From Syncephalis fuscata (lineage: Eukaryota; Zoopagomycota; Zoopagomycetes; Zoopagales; Piptocephalidaceae), in the NCBI GenBank assembly GCA_025786725.1, contig JAHLTZ010000008.1:248001-312000 (forward strand): a stretch of 64,000 bases of DNA, written 5' to 3'. The position numbers and the translations under genes are program-made. The notes beneath the pieces are model-generated. The model did not search any database, had not been told where the DNA came from, and saw only the letters and a list, made by a program, of their open reading frames with translations. Positions 36,159 to 49,600 of the stretch are shown here, piece by piece (within the stretch, counting starts at the first letter, position 1; each line of letters starts with the position of its first letter).

Positions 36159-38296
36159 ATGTACAGCCTTGAACGACCTTGTCGCATGTTTCAACGGCTG
36201 CATAAGCACTCCATGTTTCATTTTGCTCAGTCGCAGTTACAGTTTTTGTCCATCTGTTCACGACTGGGGACCACGATCATTGGACAACACTGTTCCTGGG
36301 ACAATGAGAAAAGCAAGCGAGATCTCCATCTATGACCGAGTAGATGGACATGTGGACACGAAAAAGCCCTTTTGCACTCTTTGTCTTTCTTGCTTATCGC
36401 TTGTTCAATAAAGACAGACGACGCGGAATACATCGTCACAAAAGGTTAGCCATTGGCTAAAAGGTTCTTTTGACCGGGTGGCAAAGCACCAATCAATTAT
36501 CATTTACTACTAGCGTGTTTGATCGATCACACTTTTACGAGTTCCTTATTTGGTAGTTTTAATTCATTTGCTTTTACTTCGCGCCGCGACAACAATTATT
36601 CCAACCACGCAGAAAATGGATTCATCGCTGATGAACAGACAGACGGAATAGCCAACCAACGAGAAGCCGAGGCCCCACGAGAGACAGCACGAGCAGCATT
36701 AGGTGTGTTCCATGCAAACGGCCATGGGGTGTTCATCGCAAAAAACCTGTTTTGTGGTACAACGTCTGGCATGCGGAATTGATCGAATGAAGAATTTTGA
36801 TGAATGAATAAATGTTGTTCATATTAGTTAGTTATGATGCTACTAATGGCAATACTGGTGCGATAAAATCAGTGCAATGCTGACCACATGCTTAATGATG
36901 CGATTTGCCCCACTAAACTTGTTACTTGTAGCGATTCCACGCAGTTGCATCGTGTGCAGTCAAACTAGAATAGAGACTACCGCATGGATGGAATGGTAAA
37001 GCGTATGCAAGGCGCCATTTTCGATCAGTTTCAAAAATTGGCCATACCTATCCACTCGTACTCATAACCACACCGGTTATATGGCTACTAAAAGTTGGCA
37101 GATGTTATTATAGGAAAAAGATAAACAATCCCAAAGTACGCAATACAGGACTAGACAAGTGGCAAAGGCATAACCGGCTATTTTGCGATTAATTAGTTTT
37201 TGGTGCTGCAAAGCTGTTGTGGTGCTGCTTGCGAGGAAAGGCGGACTGCCATTGATGACAGAGATGGACTATTGATATCGAGTCGTGGGCGTGCGAGCGT
37301 TCGACAATGCACGACCAATGCTTGTGCAGAGGCTGTGATAGCTGTGTTCCTTAGCACAATCGTACTTGACTTATCGGGTGCTACTATGGACAATAAAAAT
37401 TTATGATCATATTTGTGGAGTTTACTGATATGAAAAGTGGACAATAAGCACCTTCCCAGCTACAACAAAGAATGCTGCAGCAAGGCAGCCGCACAAGGCG
37501 AGTGTCACCATTGCTGGTGCCCGCGTCACATTATTATTTCGGATGGAGAACAGGACTCTGCTATCGGCGTTGATGCCTAGCCGTGCGTGCAAAAAAGTTG
37601 CTTCCGCTAAACACCGATGAAGTTTTTCAAAGATATCAAAGCCAATGCAATGTTTTCCAAGAGAAAGAATGCTCAACCTTCGAAGGAATTGCAATTAGCC
37701 TTATGGGGTGGATAAATGGCAGCTTTTGCGTTTGAAATCAGCAGAACATTCATCACAATTTGTTGATTTGTACGTAAAAATATAGTATAGATTTCTGAAA
37801 TCCATCACATTGCGATTTCATATTTTATTGCAAGTTTGGAACTTGATTACAGTGTACATTTTAATCTGATAGTTCTCATATTGTTCAGTGTTCTAATTTT
37901 ATACTTGCTAAACTTTTGACTAGTTAAATATCTGTCAGCATAAATAACATCGTTACAATTATTAGCTATTCTGTAATTAGTAAATTAAGCTATTTTTCAT
38001 TCAACAAAACAATTATTTGTTTATTAGCAAAAAACAGTATAATTACACATACACCGTATTGCCTCAAGTCTGAATAGTCATATGCAAGCCTGTATTTATT
38101 CAATGTACAGTAAGATTACATTTTTATACACATTTAATGTATGCAATAACTAGATTGAGCTGTTCATGATAATATACTGCATCATATTGCACTCCATGTT
38201 AGCCAAATAAAATATTTTTGATATTTAATTATTGTCATATTATTCGCCTTTAAAGTTTACTTTATACTAAATAAATGATGCTAGCCACATCCATCT

Positions 38297-38550
38297 TTAA
38301 TTATACACAGCCTATTACTTGTAATATTAAATAGATTTCGCATTTATAATACAAAACAGAATACTAAGTAAACATTTACTATATTGTCGTTGTAACCATT
38401 TAGTTAATTATTTTTGTAGTTACAATAAGTATACGTTGTGTTTATCAATTTAAGCAATAGCAATCAAAAGGACAAATCTATTATTTTATAGTCTTCACCG
38501 TCTACCATTAACATCGCATTTCTTGTGCTAAAATTATCATTTAGTAATAA
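38297..38550 (-). repeat. Inverted copy of the B2 3' end and flank
   Basis: Reverse complement of roughly 28650-28906, with few differences. It covers the last codons of B3 and about 170 bases beyond its stop. Confidence 0.82.
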
Positions 38551-40108
38551 ATGATCTTTAATCATATAGTTAAATCTTGTAACAATATATGGATGTTCAA
38601 ACGATTTTTTGTACAAATACTCTGAATTTGTTATGCCTAAATTCCTAGTACGGGTTGGATGCATCGGATCTATTGCTATAAATGTATTGTCGTATTTAGA
38701 GCTATAAATAACAAATCCTGCAATATATAATGAAAAAAGATTAGCATATTTATCTATATCTAGCAGATATTGTACTTTAAGCATTGAGCTTAAAGTATCT
38801 ACATTGGTGTGTGCTAGTATAGTGCCATCGATTGAGTTGTAAATCGTCCATCCACTTTCAGATATAACAAGAATGCGGTTAGAACCAAATAGTGGTATCG
38901 TGCCATAAAGACAATCGCTACGTGTCCAGATGGGCTTTACATCTTTAATGCAAGCATTCGAATAGCCGCATTCTGTTGAAATCATTGCCAAACTTATTTC
39001 ATATTCTCTATTTTCGTTTAACGTATTAACATTAAACGGGGAATTATGTTCGACTAAAACCCAATTGCCATTAAGTTTTTTAACAAGAATTTAAAGTCTT
39101 TGGACGTTTTAAAGCGGATTTTTCCTTGCATTAGACAGCGCGGACCATATCCTAAATAGCGATTTGAAAACTTCCATACATTCCATTTGAGTGTGGTAAT
39201 GGTATCTGAGCGATGCAACGATTTGCTAAATATAATTGCTGATTCTTCAGTAACTCTCAATAAAAAAAGTTCGCTTTGACAAGTTGTAATAGTACCCATG
39301 CACATTTGACCATTAGCAAGATCAAAAACGCGAGTTGTTGTTATTATATTAGATTCATTGTTTCCGTCTGCTATTCTGAATAATTAACTACCATCCAGCG
39401 GCCACTAATGCTTGCAATGTCGCATAAACAGGAGAATTGACGTGGCCGTGTGATTGAGATTCGATTTACTGGCCAGATAGAAATAGTGCATGTTTTTCCA
39501 CGAATATGATTTGTACTATTTCTTTGTCTACTAATAGTTACCACAAATCTGTCTGATATCAGACATTGTTTTATCTGAGATTTACAGTTTATATCATTGT
39601 GAAATAATTTACGCAAGTACCAAAATCGTTTAGTAAATGTATCTCCTATTGGCTGACATTGCTCAGCAATGAAACATTTATGTATGTCAGTATGATGATA
39701 AACAATTCGTTGCAATATAATAGAACGTGTGTTATCTGATTCTTCTTCCGTTAAATCCTTAACTGGATATGGTGCGCTTTTAAGCCAGTTTGCGTCAGTG
39801 GCACGCCGATAGCAAAATGCATGAAACCATTCGATATGCTGATTGCTCAATTGAGTAATGCTAGCTGTTTTCTTGGTTTGTAATGCCAACAGTTTCGATG
39901 CACGCACTGTCTTCACATACCAGGCTAGCCATTTTATTTCGTTGCCGTCAGCAAGATTGTAATACTGCCTATATCGCTGATGCCAGATATTGTTATGTTG
40001 GCTAACGCAATACCGCAGCCATTTACTGCAGCATGAAAGCAGAACAAGTGAGTCGCTGTCGGCAAATGCGGCAACACGTCCAATAACAAGTATAGGGATA
40101 TGAATCAT
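38464..40108 (-). CDS. F-box-like protein B3 (frame broken twice)
   Basis: Third B gene. Its start, ATG 40106-40108, and first ~130 codons are identical to B1. It then differs in patches, and its last ~20 codons and 3' flank match B2. The frame stops at 39371, where a TTAG of B1 is TAG here, and shifts again near 39088-39093 in an AT-rich run. Restoring one base at each site gives one protein collinear with B1 and B2 over the full length. The island AMISTECGYSNACIKDVKPI is B1-like. Whether this is a real pseudogene or sequence error cannot be decided from the sequence. The breaks are the same kind as in essential genes of this window, so error is favoured. Confidence 0.7.
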
Positions 40109-40919
40109 TGTGTATAAGTAAATAAGACAAGAAAAGGACAATAGCTAGATTGTCAAGAACTACTCATATCAATAATACGTTGCTAAAAGATAGATGATCA
40201 TAATGCGTAGTTACAATGAACGTAAGCTAGACGTGTATTTGATTTACATATATCGTGCAACCTTCAAAGGCCTTGAACTTTGAAATGACGGCTCACTTAC
40301 AATACAATCATCATACGCATACGCTCTATCTATCATAATATGTTGCTTTGCGTTATAATGTTATATATATATAATTTCTTTTATTAGTTGAATACGTTCC
40401 TTTTTATAATATCTTAATATACTGACCACGTATATGCAATACAATCACAGTCACACCATCTGTTTTAATAATAATTTAGTGATTTATTTAGTTAATTGTC
40501 GTATTTAATTATGCTAATGCTATTACATTAATATGCGTGCGCTATGCTTCATTTCATTTCTAGTTTAATTTTAAAAGTACATGGATTCTTATATTTATTA
40601 CTAAGTTGAATAGCATTTGTTGATTACATAAAATACTGTGAATCATTTAATATTATAGCAATCGATACACAATGACGTAATGCTGCTTAATTTCCAGACA
40701 GCCTACCGCGACTTTATGTAATCTCAATGTATTTGTTTTACTTGTAAATAAATAATAACAATATCCATTCGTCAACAATCACATAGCTGTGTAACCACTG
40801 CACTATGGATAGAATAAAGCAACTCAAAGTCGTGCAAGACCTTTTTGTTTTACTTGCATCCAACACTATTCGTTCTCTCTATCGTGTATTAATTTTAGTA
40901 CAGTTATTTCTAGCTAGCC
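40109..40919. promoter_or_regulatory. Divergent promoter of F-box genes B3 and A'
   Basis: Reverse-complement copy of 23517-24327, including the TTCAAAG/CTTTGAA inverted pair at about 40263-40284. Confidence 0.5.
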
Positions 40920-42992
40920 ATGTCTTCAACTATGAATAATGAACGCCTATGGCAAAGCCATGACATTTTACTGTATTTGTGTCGATTTGTGGATGGCCAA
41001 GAACTAGTACTCTTTGCCGCCAGTTGTCGATTTATTTACAAGACAATAGTTGATAGGCCAGATTATTGGGAACGACAATACAAGAAAATATTTTCATTGG
41101 CGATTGGCGCGAACAAGAATGGCTTATGTGGTATAATTGGCACATCAATGCTACAACAGAAGTAAAAGAGTCTACGCTTGATGTAAATCAGACAAAACAG
41201 GAACATTTAGTAGCACCTATCGGTACAAATGTTAGTAATGTCAATAATGAATATGCATTGCTTGCTAGCTATTTAAAATCCGTTTCTAGTTTTGATGCTA
41301 CTCAATGGTTTTACGCTTATCAGCGACGTCGACAAATTGAGCGCAATTTTATGGCGGGTCGATTCAAAAAGCAGATATATCAATTACCGGCTGATGGAAA
41401 CATTCAAATGGAGCTAGCCGACGTAAACCCTTGGTATACATTGGTATCAGACAAAAGAGGATATAAAACTTGGTCAATTCAACACAATTTATTCAGCAAA
41501 AAGAATGAGTACGGTGGTGAGGAACCAGGGTGGAAAGAATTGGCAATACCTATACCACCGGCATTATTTGATTGTAGTCATGTAGTCTTTTCTGCCAGTG
41601 AACAACATCAGTTTGTCATGGCTTATGTTAATATAATGACGTATAATGATGTCAGGCTTGTGGATATTGGAGACCCAATAGGTGACTAGTCATTATTAAT
41701 ACCAATAATTATATTAATATTTACTAATGTCGTTAAAACTAGTAAACATAAATGAATTAAAAGCACAACACATTAAAGAAAGTGCATCTAAAGTTTTTAA
41801 TACGTTAGATGAGCACTCTACTGCATCAGCAACCATTGCAGCTTCGAATGAACGAAAAAGTAGCCAGCGAACAGCCATTCTAGTATGGCCCAATGCTGGC
41901 AGCTCATTACCTAATGTTATTTATCTTGGACATGGATATGACAACAGGGGAAGAGAAGAGTTTAGCCATTTTTCTGATACTTGTAATGAATGGGCACTCT
42001 TTTGTATTTACTATGCACAATATTCATACCGACGATTTGATTTAATTAATTTAGATGAAGGCCAATGGATAGAAGGAGTAAAACTATACAATGATGAAAC
42101 ATCATCTTGTATTCAGTTTGCCTCTCACGATAAGTGTCAATTTCTAACATGCGCAATAGTACACGACGTTGGAGCATTTGACCTTGCTTCCACATTTATT
42201 GCTAATGAAGACTCGCAAATAGCTGGCAATGATAATCCATTACTCTACATTCAATGGAAGCTACTTGATGCTCATAAGGGTTGGTCTAAGAGTAAGGAAA
42301 TATTATCGGGCCAAATTACTATTCCATATTGGCCAGACGCTATAGTTGGTGCAGGGACATACACAGAAAAGATGTGCCTAATCACTGTAGCTAATCCATA
42401 CTATGATTCAAGCAGCAATTGCGACGATCCATTTGATACCTTGCTTTTTTTCTTTGTATTTGGAAAAGATGCATCGAATACCTCACCGCAATCACTATTC
42501 GATGCTAGAGATTACGGCCAATTACAACCAATTGATAATTCCGATCAAGGATATATATTATGGAGGCGACCTATAATTGAAAATACTATTACTGGATTAT
42601 ACAGTGAAAAAATAATTATTGTTCATAGTGGTAAAACAATTGATGTACTGGATGCTAGAAATGGGGATTTACTACGCTCGATTACTGTGCCATTTAATGT
42701 TGAGCTTACTCCGTTTATTGGGTCTTTATGCAACATATTTAGTAGAAGATACAAAAAGAACTGGTTTATTGATATGCGCACTGGCCGAATTTACAAGCCA
42801 CCAGCTTGTCTTACTATCAGAAAAACTGAAGACAACAATGAAGCTGAGTCTTTAGGCCTCATCGAAGTATCAGATCTAAAAGCATCAAGAAAAGAGAAGT
42901 CGTGGAAATCGCCCGAATATAGAATATCAAATTTCTCTATTAGCCGATTTGGCGTGAATGGAAGTCAAATATATGAAACATTTATTTTATAA
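40920..42992 (+). CDS. F-box-like protein A' (copy of A, one base shorter)
   Basis: Inverted copy of gene A. It starts at ATG 40920, and exon 1 runs to 41681, intron 41682-41742, exon 2 to 42992. The deduced protein is the same as A except that a GGG in A (codons for SLGDW) is GG here. That shifts the frame at about 41100, so the first open stretch ends after 81 codons. The second exon (416 residues) is identical to that of A. It is either a frameshifted duplicate or an intact duplicate with a missed base. Confidence 0.7.
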
Positions 42993-43651
42993 ATGAAAGA
43001 TGCTGCTTGCAACATTTAATCTATTGAACATTATGATGGATGGTGAATGACATCAGTCATCAAATACTCATTATCATAGATTTATTATCCAGTATGCATA
43101 TATCATTCTCACTATATGCTCATATTGTTATATATTACTATATTACTGAAGAGATAACAGCAAGTAAATTTAATACAATTATCATGCTGGCAATCGTATA
43201 CATAAAGTAGTACGACCTACTACTATTGAGATTACACGCACTGTTGCCAGTATAACTTTTAATGGTATTCATAGCAGAAGTATGGCATATAAATGATATT
43301 TGCAGTGTATGTTTAAATGACATAAAAACAGACTAAAAATGCATTTACTATGTCAATACCAAAGACCGTAGTAATGAAGGTAGTTAAAAAAGCAATGCAA
43401 GGAGGTTATATAAGTAGTGTTTGTATCTAACTAGTAGTCAGTCAACTATTGACACTATCTAAGTAGTATCTATTGTATATACTTGTACATGCTATAGATA
43501 TATACTGTCATATAAAGAACGTGTGATGACGTAGATTGTATGTTGTTAATATGAGTGAATTAAATACTGATGTCAGTTAATACCAAAACTACTCATTATT
43601 ATTATTACTATTACCGTTATTACTATTATCATTCTACTTTATTCCAACATC
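42993..43651. other. spacer between A' and LAA1
   Basis: The repeat arm ends at 43020. The rest is AT-rich LAA1 upstream sequence with ATT-type triplets (43595-43630). No gene seen. Confidence 0.6.
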
Positions 43652-46600
43652 ATGGCCGATACTGATATTGACCATAATCTACCACGTCCCATCTCTTTTT
43701 TATTCGATGAAGAAAAGTACAATGCGGCTCAGTCTCCAGAAAAGCGATCTTTACTGACTTTCCGCTGGTTAAGTGCGTTGGAGAAGGATTTGCAAACCGT
43801 ACCAAGGGTCAGTCACAGTGGCGTCTTTATCGTCTATTCTCTCTATTTATACCATAGACGACGCAACATGTATATATATATGTTACGGCATTGCCATCTA
43901 TAGGATATACTTAAAGCATCTCAAGAGGAATTGGAAAAGATATTACTGCGACTATTGTCGGATGGAGCACCGTCGCCGGGTCGACCTGTACGTATACTAC
44001 TACGTCGTTGTTGTGTTCTACTATTTGAACGAGGCAATGCGCGGTCCTTAGTACCTTGGCTACTAGCAGCTCAGAATATACTAGGCGCGCCTAAAGATCA
44101 AAAGCCAACAGGCTGTCGAATGTAAGTAACAATTAGACCATAACACCTCCATAGCCAATATCAATTTATCTAGTGCAGCTGCGGGCTGTATCGGTTCATT
44201 ATTGCAAACACTAGGCTTTCAAGTAAGTAAAGACCATTAATAGGCGAATAGTTTAGTGTATATATATTTATATATGTATATGTATAGGTATTCTCTCATA
44301 TTGCTGATTTTATTACCACCAGTATAAAATTGGTCAAATCAGTATCCGTGGTAACTATTTGGATAATTGATAGTGAATATCAAATTAAACTATTTATTAG
44401 GATCATGAATTACGAGTTAGCGTTGTTCTTTCTGTATCTCGTGCACTTCAAGGTGCTGGTAAAGGATGTCCTGATGTATTGGGACGTGATTTATTAAAGA
44501 TGCTAAAGACAATGCTTGCCGATGAAGGTACTCAATTAAGACTAGCAGCATTAAAAGTACGTATTTACATTGTAAAGATAATACATTCAATTAATCAACT
44601 ACTAACTTTATAATAATTAGTGTATTGAAGCATTGGTGGCATGTACATCTTTTTCAAAGACCCTTCGAGAGCAGGATATGGATGCATTACTCGATTTAGT
44701 ATTAAAAGCAATTTCAAGCGGAGACGTTGAAAGTAGTAAGACCGCTGCCTCAACTATTGCCGCTTTACTTCTTTGTCGCCAAGTTTCACAACTAACCGCA
44801 TTACAAAAAGCTAAAGCTAAAGATGCCGAAGCAAACGGAGATGCCAAAGAAATATCTGCAGCATCGGTAGTTCTAGAAGCAGCGGATTTATTCTCTAAAT
44901 TGCCCCGGCTTATCGAACGCTATATTGATCAATCAACGGCACTTGATGCACTATTTATGACTTATGGCTCACTGTGTACACGTCTAGGTCCGGTATGGAC
45001 TCAAGGACAACTACATCAACTATTGAATCACTTGTTTATTCATAGTATTGAGCCATTACGTCTATCAAGTTTACCTCGTCAACAAAGTCTATCTATATTA
45101 AGTGTTGTGGATAAAGTACTATTGGACACCGTAGCTAAACGATTAATGGATGAACCAGGCCGTATTGTATTTGTACGAGAACTGTTAAATGCCTGGTTAA
45201 CCGGTACACCCACCGAGTTTGGCTATGAATGGCCAGTTAGTCGTTGGATATTGGTATCGGCGCTGCGATTAACCCGTAGTTTAATTAATATACTTGGCGG
45301 TGCAGTGTCAGCAGTACAAGTAAGTTGTTAGTGATTATAGGAACTATATAATTTATTAGTTTATAGGAAGAAATGTTAGCCGTGTTAATGCCACTACTGC
45401 AACATCCACGGGCTACTGTCTATTTGGCAACATCAGCGTGTATAAGTGCATTTGCTGATGCAGTTCATGGCTGTCTACCTGTATTAATGCCCACCGTCTA
45501 TGATCTATTACAACGTGCATTGAAACAGTGTAAAGAAAGTGTATCGATAGATGATGCACAACAACAACAGTTACAACACCAAAGATTACAGAACTGTATT
45601 AGTTATGCTTATGCCGTTGGTGCACTAGCCTGTGCCGTATCACGATACCCATTAGATGCAAGTTATGAAACAAATGCTTGGATATTTTCATTGGCCTCAC
45701 AATTATTAAAAAGCGTCACTTCAGCTGCAGCAGCTAAAGAGAACCAACAAGCCGATCCACGAGTGATTTATACGAATCTCGAAGTAGGCTGGACATTATT
45801 GACGGCACTCACTTATGCCGGACCTGATTTTGTTAGTCTACACTTATCGCAATTGCTATTACTATGGAAGGCAGCTTTACCTCGACCATCAGCGCGTGAC
45901 AATGACCCAAGTACTGGTGGTGGTCGATCTGAAGCAGCTTGGTCTTATTTACTTCATGGACGGGCTCTTGCATTAACGGCGCTACTTGGCCTACTTCGTT
46001 GCAATCAATCCTTGCTTACACCGGATATTACAAAACGAGTGGCTGCTCTTCTACTTAATACATGGGCCACCCTGTGTAGTGTTCCATCAGCAGAGGCCCG
46101 CTCAGCATCAGCTGCCGATGCTGTTGGTGTTGAAGAAAATAGAAAATTACTTAAATTACGACTATTTGAATGCTTATCACTACTTGAACCCACCACACTG
46201 GTGGAGAATGCATTTAAAGAATTGACGCAAACGGCAGCTCAAGTATTTTTAGATCCAGAATATGTAGCAATGGATTTTGAACGTACAAGTCATCAACATC
46301 AACAGCAACAGCAACAGCAGCAACAAGGCTTGCTATTTTCATCCTATGCCATTTATTTAGACGAATATAATGTTCAGCCCATTGACGAGGTAATTAATAT
46401 TACTTTTTTATTAACATGAATAGACGTGTTAATGTCATACTTAGATGCCACCACGTCCTTTGAGTGCACTTGAATATGACCCAGCCGTATTATTCCGTGG
46501 CTCTTCGTTTGCGCCGCCTTTATCATTTTCACTTGTCACTGCGTCTGTGTGTACTTTTGGTCAAATATTTGTCCATTTACCGGAAAAGGAACAGGCGCGG

Positions 46601-49600
46601 TTTATTGGTACGATGATTGCCGCACAAAGTAGTCCACAACTTGAACATGATATTGAAAAGCGTATGGCAGTTCGATATAATGTTATTTCAAGTTTACTTT
46701 ACTGTTTTATTGCGGCAAGAAATACACCCAGTTCTGGAGAAGCGTCATTTTTCAGCGATGATATTGCTTTTAAACTACAGAAAATACTTCAAGTAAGCCA
46801 TAGTGTAGATAATGAATATAGATAAATACTAATGTATATTATTAGGATGTTGTCAGTTTACCAGATCCAATTCTTCGTCGTTTAGCAAGTAATGCACTGG
46901 GTCGTCTATCTTATCTAGTAGGCAATAAGTTTGTCGTTAATCAGTTACAGCTTAATTTAAATCATGCAATCCAATTTCGAGATCCAGAAGTTAGAGCAGG
47001 ATGTACCTTTGTTATTGCCAGTATTTGTAGTCGACTTGGCAGTATACAGGCCAGTGTTCATCTGGAAACAGTTGTAGGCATTATGCACACACTATGCAAC
47101 GATCCACATCCTACTGTACATACATGGGCGCTTGAAGCACTGGGACTTGTAGTTGAATCGTCAGGTGTCATGTTTACACCGTATATATCAAGTACGATTG
47201 GTCTTATGGCCAAGCTATTTCTTAGCGATAGTCATACACCGGCACCGCGTGTTGTACAACAACTAGGACGTATTCTATGCTCACTTTTAGGTACACTGGG
47301 ACCAGAATTGCAGGCCAACTACAAATTACGTGAAGTGATTCAATCACTGGTACAAGAGCTGGCTATGGATACACGCAGTGAAGTGGCCGTTGAAGGTATG
47401 CGCTGTTTATTACGATTACAAATGTTTTCGCCATCCGATGTCGATCTACGCTGGCTACTTATTCGATTGCGTCAACGACTTGTATCGGAGGATGAAGCGG
47501 TTCTTTGTGCAGTAGTAGCCTGCCTCTATCAAATTATACAGACTGTACCGCGATCCGAGTATGCGGAACAGTTATCGGGAATTGAGCACCAGCTATTTAA
47601 TCTACTTGACGATGATCCACAACTTGAAGATACGAAAAATGCTATTAGTGCACTAGTACAACATACAACATCAGATGAAACGGCTGCCACTTGGATTACA
47701 CTATGCAGCCGTATGTTTGTTAAGGATAATGAGAAGGATTCAACAAGTCGGGTTGGTAGAGCTGCTTATGGCTGGCAAGCATGTCAATTTGCCATTAACT
47801 GTGTTTGCAACGTGGTGATTCAACAACGATCATTGCCTGTAAATGAACATCAAGTACCGGTGAAATTTTTAATGGATCGATTAGTTGAATTAGTTAAACT
47901 TGCTTTTCTTGCTTCAACGGCCAATGTTGAAACAGTACGCATTGGTGGATTAAAATTATTGGCTGAGCTTGTCAAGGTAAATAAAAGCATATTTATTAGC
48001 GAGCGGCTTATTGATGGACCAATTAGACCTTTGGCGATATGGATGATCCTGAATTCCCTGGCTCTTCGTTATTAGAACAATATCAAGTAAGAACGATGAT
48101 TTACAGTGTTATAGTGTTAACGGTGTGGATGATTTATATAGGCCCAGATTGTATCAGCATTGACACCGGCACTAGATGTTCAAGCACCGCCACAAGTCAT
48201 GGCTACAGCAATGCAAGTGTGTGGGCTTTATGTTGGTAGTGCTTGTGGGGCAATGCAAGGTGCACAAGGACGTGTATTAAGACTTATGGTCAGCATGTTA
48301 TCACAGTTAGATGGTAATTAAAAGCATAGATTATTAAGAATAACCATAATAACCATGATAATAGAAGAGGATGCTACTGTACATGCCAATACAAGTCCAC
48401 CGGCCAAAGTGATGATCAGACTTGCCATATTAACAGCATGGGCTGATATTTTACACGCTGGTCAGACTGTAACTGAATTAGCTCAAGTAGTTCGACCGTA
48501 TCCTTTAAACATTTATACATTTATCAATGGCATCATAGTTACTGCTTAACCTTTTCATAGTTATACGGATTCATTACTGGAATGGTGGCTCATTGCAGTG
48601 GGTGATTATGCTCGCTTAAAAATAGAAGAGAGCGGTACAAGTAATACACGATCAAATACACAAGAGCTACGTTTAGCTACAGGACTTGATGCAGTATATG
48701 CTAGTTCAATGAGGCGTATTGTATATCCGGTAATGTAAACCATTAAATTAATTAAATTAGTCTATTAATATACAGTCAATTATAGTACTATAAATTAGCA
48801 TGGCCACATATTAGTCGATCATTGGGCATTCTATTACAACAAGCACAAACACCTATTGATGATGACGATGATGATGATACAGCATTGCTCAATAGTTTAA
48901 ATCCTAGTATGTCTCAATTATTATACGGTCTTTGTGTTTGGGAATTGACCGATGAAGCAAATGAGATGTCCGTCATTGTATCGTGTATTCAAATGATTGA
49001 GGGCATTCTTAAACGACAATTGTTACATCAAGCAGTATTAACTGATACATTATTCTACGAATTGGTTTCAGCTCTATATCGTGCCTCGAGAGCTTTTCGA
49101 TCTGTTAGTGTTGATAGTGAATTGTGTCGATTACTGCAATGGCTTATTTGTCATGGCCCATCCACCGTTCGTGAACCAATTATTAAGATTCTTGCTACTA
49201 TGACGCAGACAACACAACAAATGACTACTGGTAGCTATATCTTTTAGTATTTAACTTTATACTAATCAATATAAATAGTTGTACAAGTTTCTCTAGTTAT
49301 TGATGCTTTTCTTGTATTGGCTGAACAAGCTACATCGACATCAACTATAACAGTTATATTGCTATTCCGCTTTATTAATGGCAAGTAATTAGTAGAACTA
49401 TTGTGTATTTTTATATACATATTAACACAAATCATATTATATTATTAGATATATTTAATAATGCATCGATGACTTCAGAACAAAACTTTGGACAAATACT
49501 TGCTATTGTTAAAAAATGTTTACAACGAATTGAGCCACTTGTTATCAAAACAGATACACCATCACTAAAGGCGAGTGCGGTATTTTTACAACAAAGAATA

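Larger units (their letters stand above)
33734..38296. other. 4.6 kb region with no recognisable gene
   Basis: Lies between the Grainyhead/CP2 start and the B3 unit. It includes the transcription-factor promoter, CACA- and GACA/GATA-type repeats (34150-34200, 34355-34380) and a long TG run (36107-36158). Open frames up to 124 codons exist, mostly through the repeats or low complexity, and none resembles a protein family. The base composition looks less AT-rich than other spacers here. No tRNA or transposon terminus was recognised. It could hold an unrecognised non-coding RNA or a decayed element. Confidence 0.45.
39740..43020 (-). repeat. Right arm of the ~3.28 kb inverted repeat
   Basis: Reverse complement of 21415-24696. 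The one difference I found inside the arms is GG for GGG at about 41098-41102. After 43020 the sequence differs completely from the flank of the left arm. Confidence 0.93.

Noticed and set aside
36037..36411. A 124-codon open frame through the TG repeat
   Set aside because: Its central part is only Cys/Val from the TG run, and the flanks resemble no family.
33734..38296. tRNA genes in the gene-free block
   Set aside because: I looked for the conserved TTCGA box with pairing arms on both strands and found no convincing cloverleaf. A covariance-model search would be decisive.
39371..39373. B3 as a proven pseudogene
   Set aside because: The two breaks are of the same one-base type seen in importin-5, ISU1 and DAM1, which should be functional. 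The evidence does not separate decay from sequence error.
21415..43020. The inverted repeat as the terminal repeats of a transposon
   Set aside because: The arms contain complete F-box genes, and the interval holds ordinary host genes. No transposase, integrase or target-site duplication was seen.
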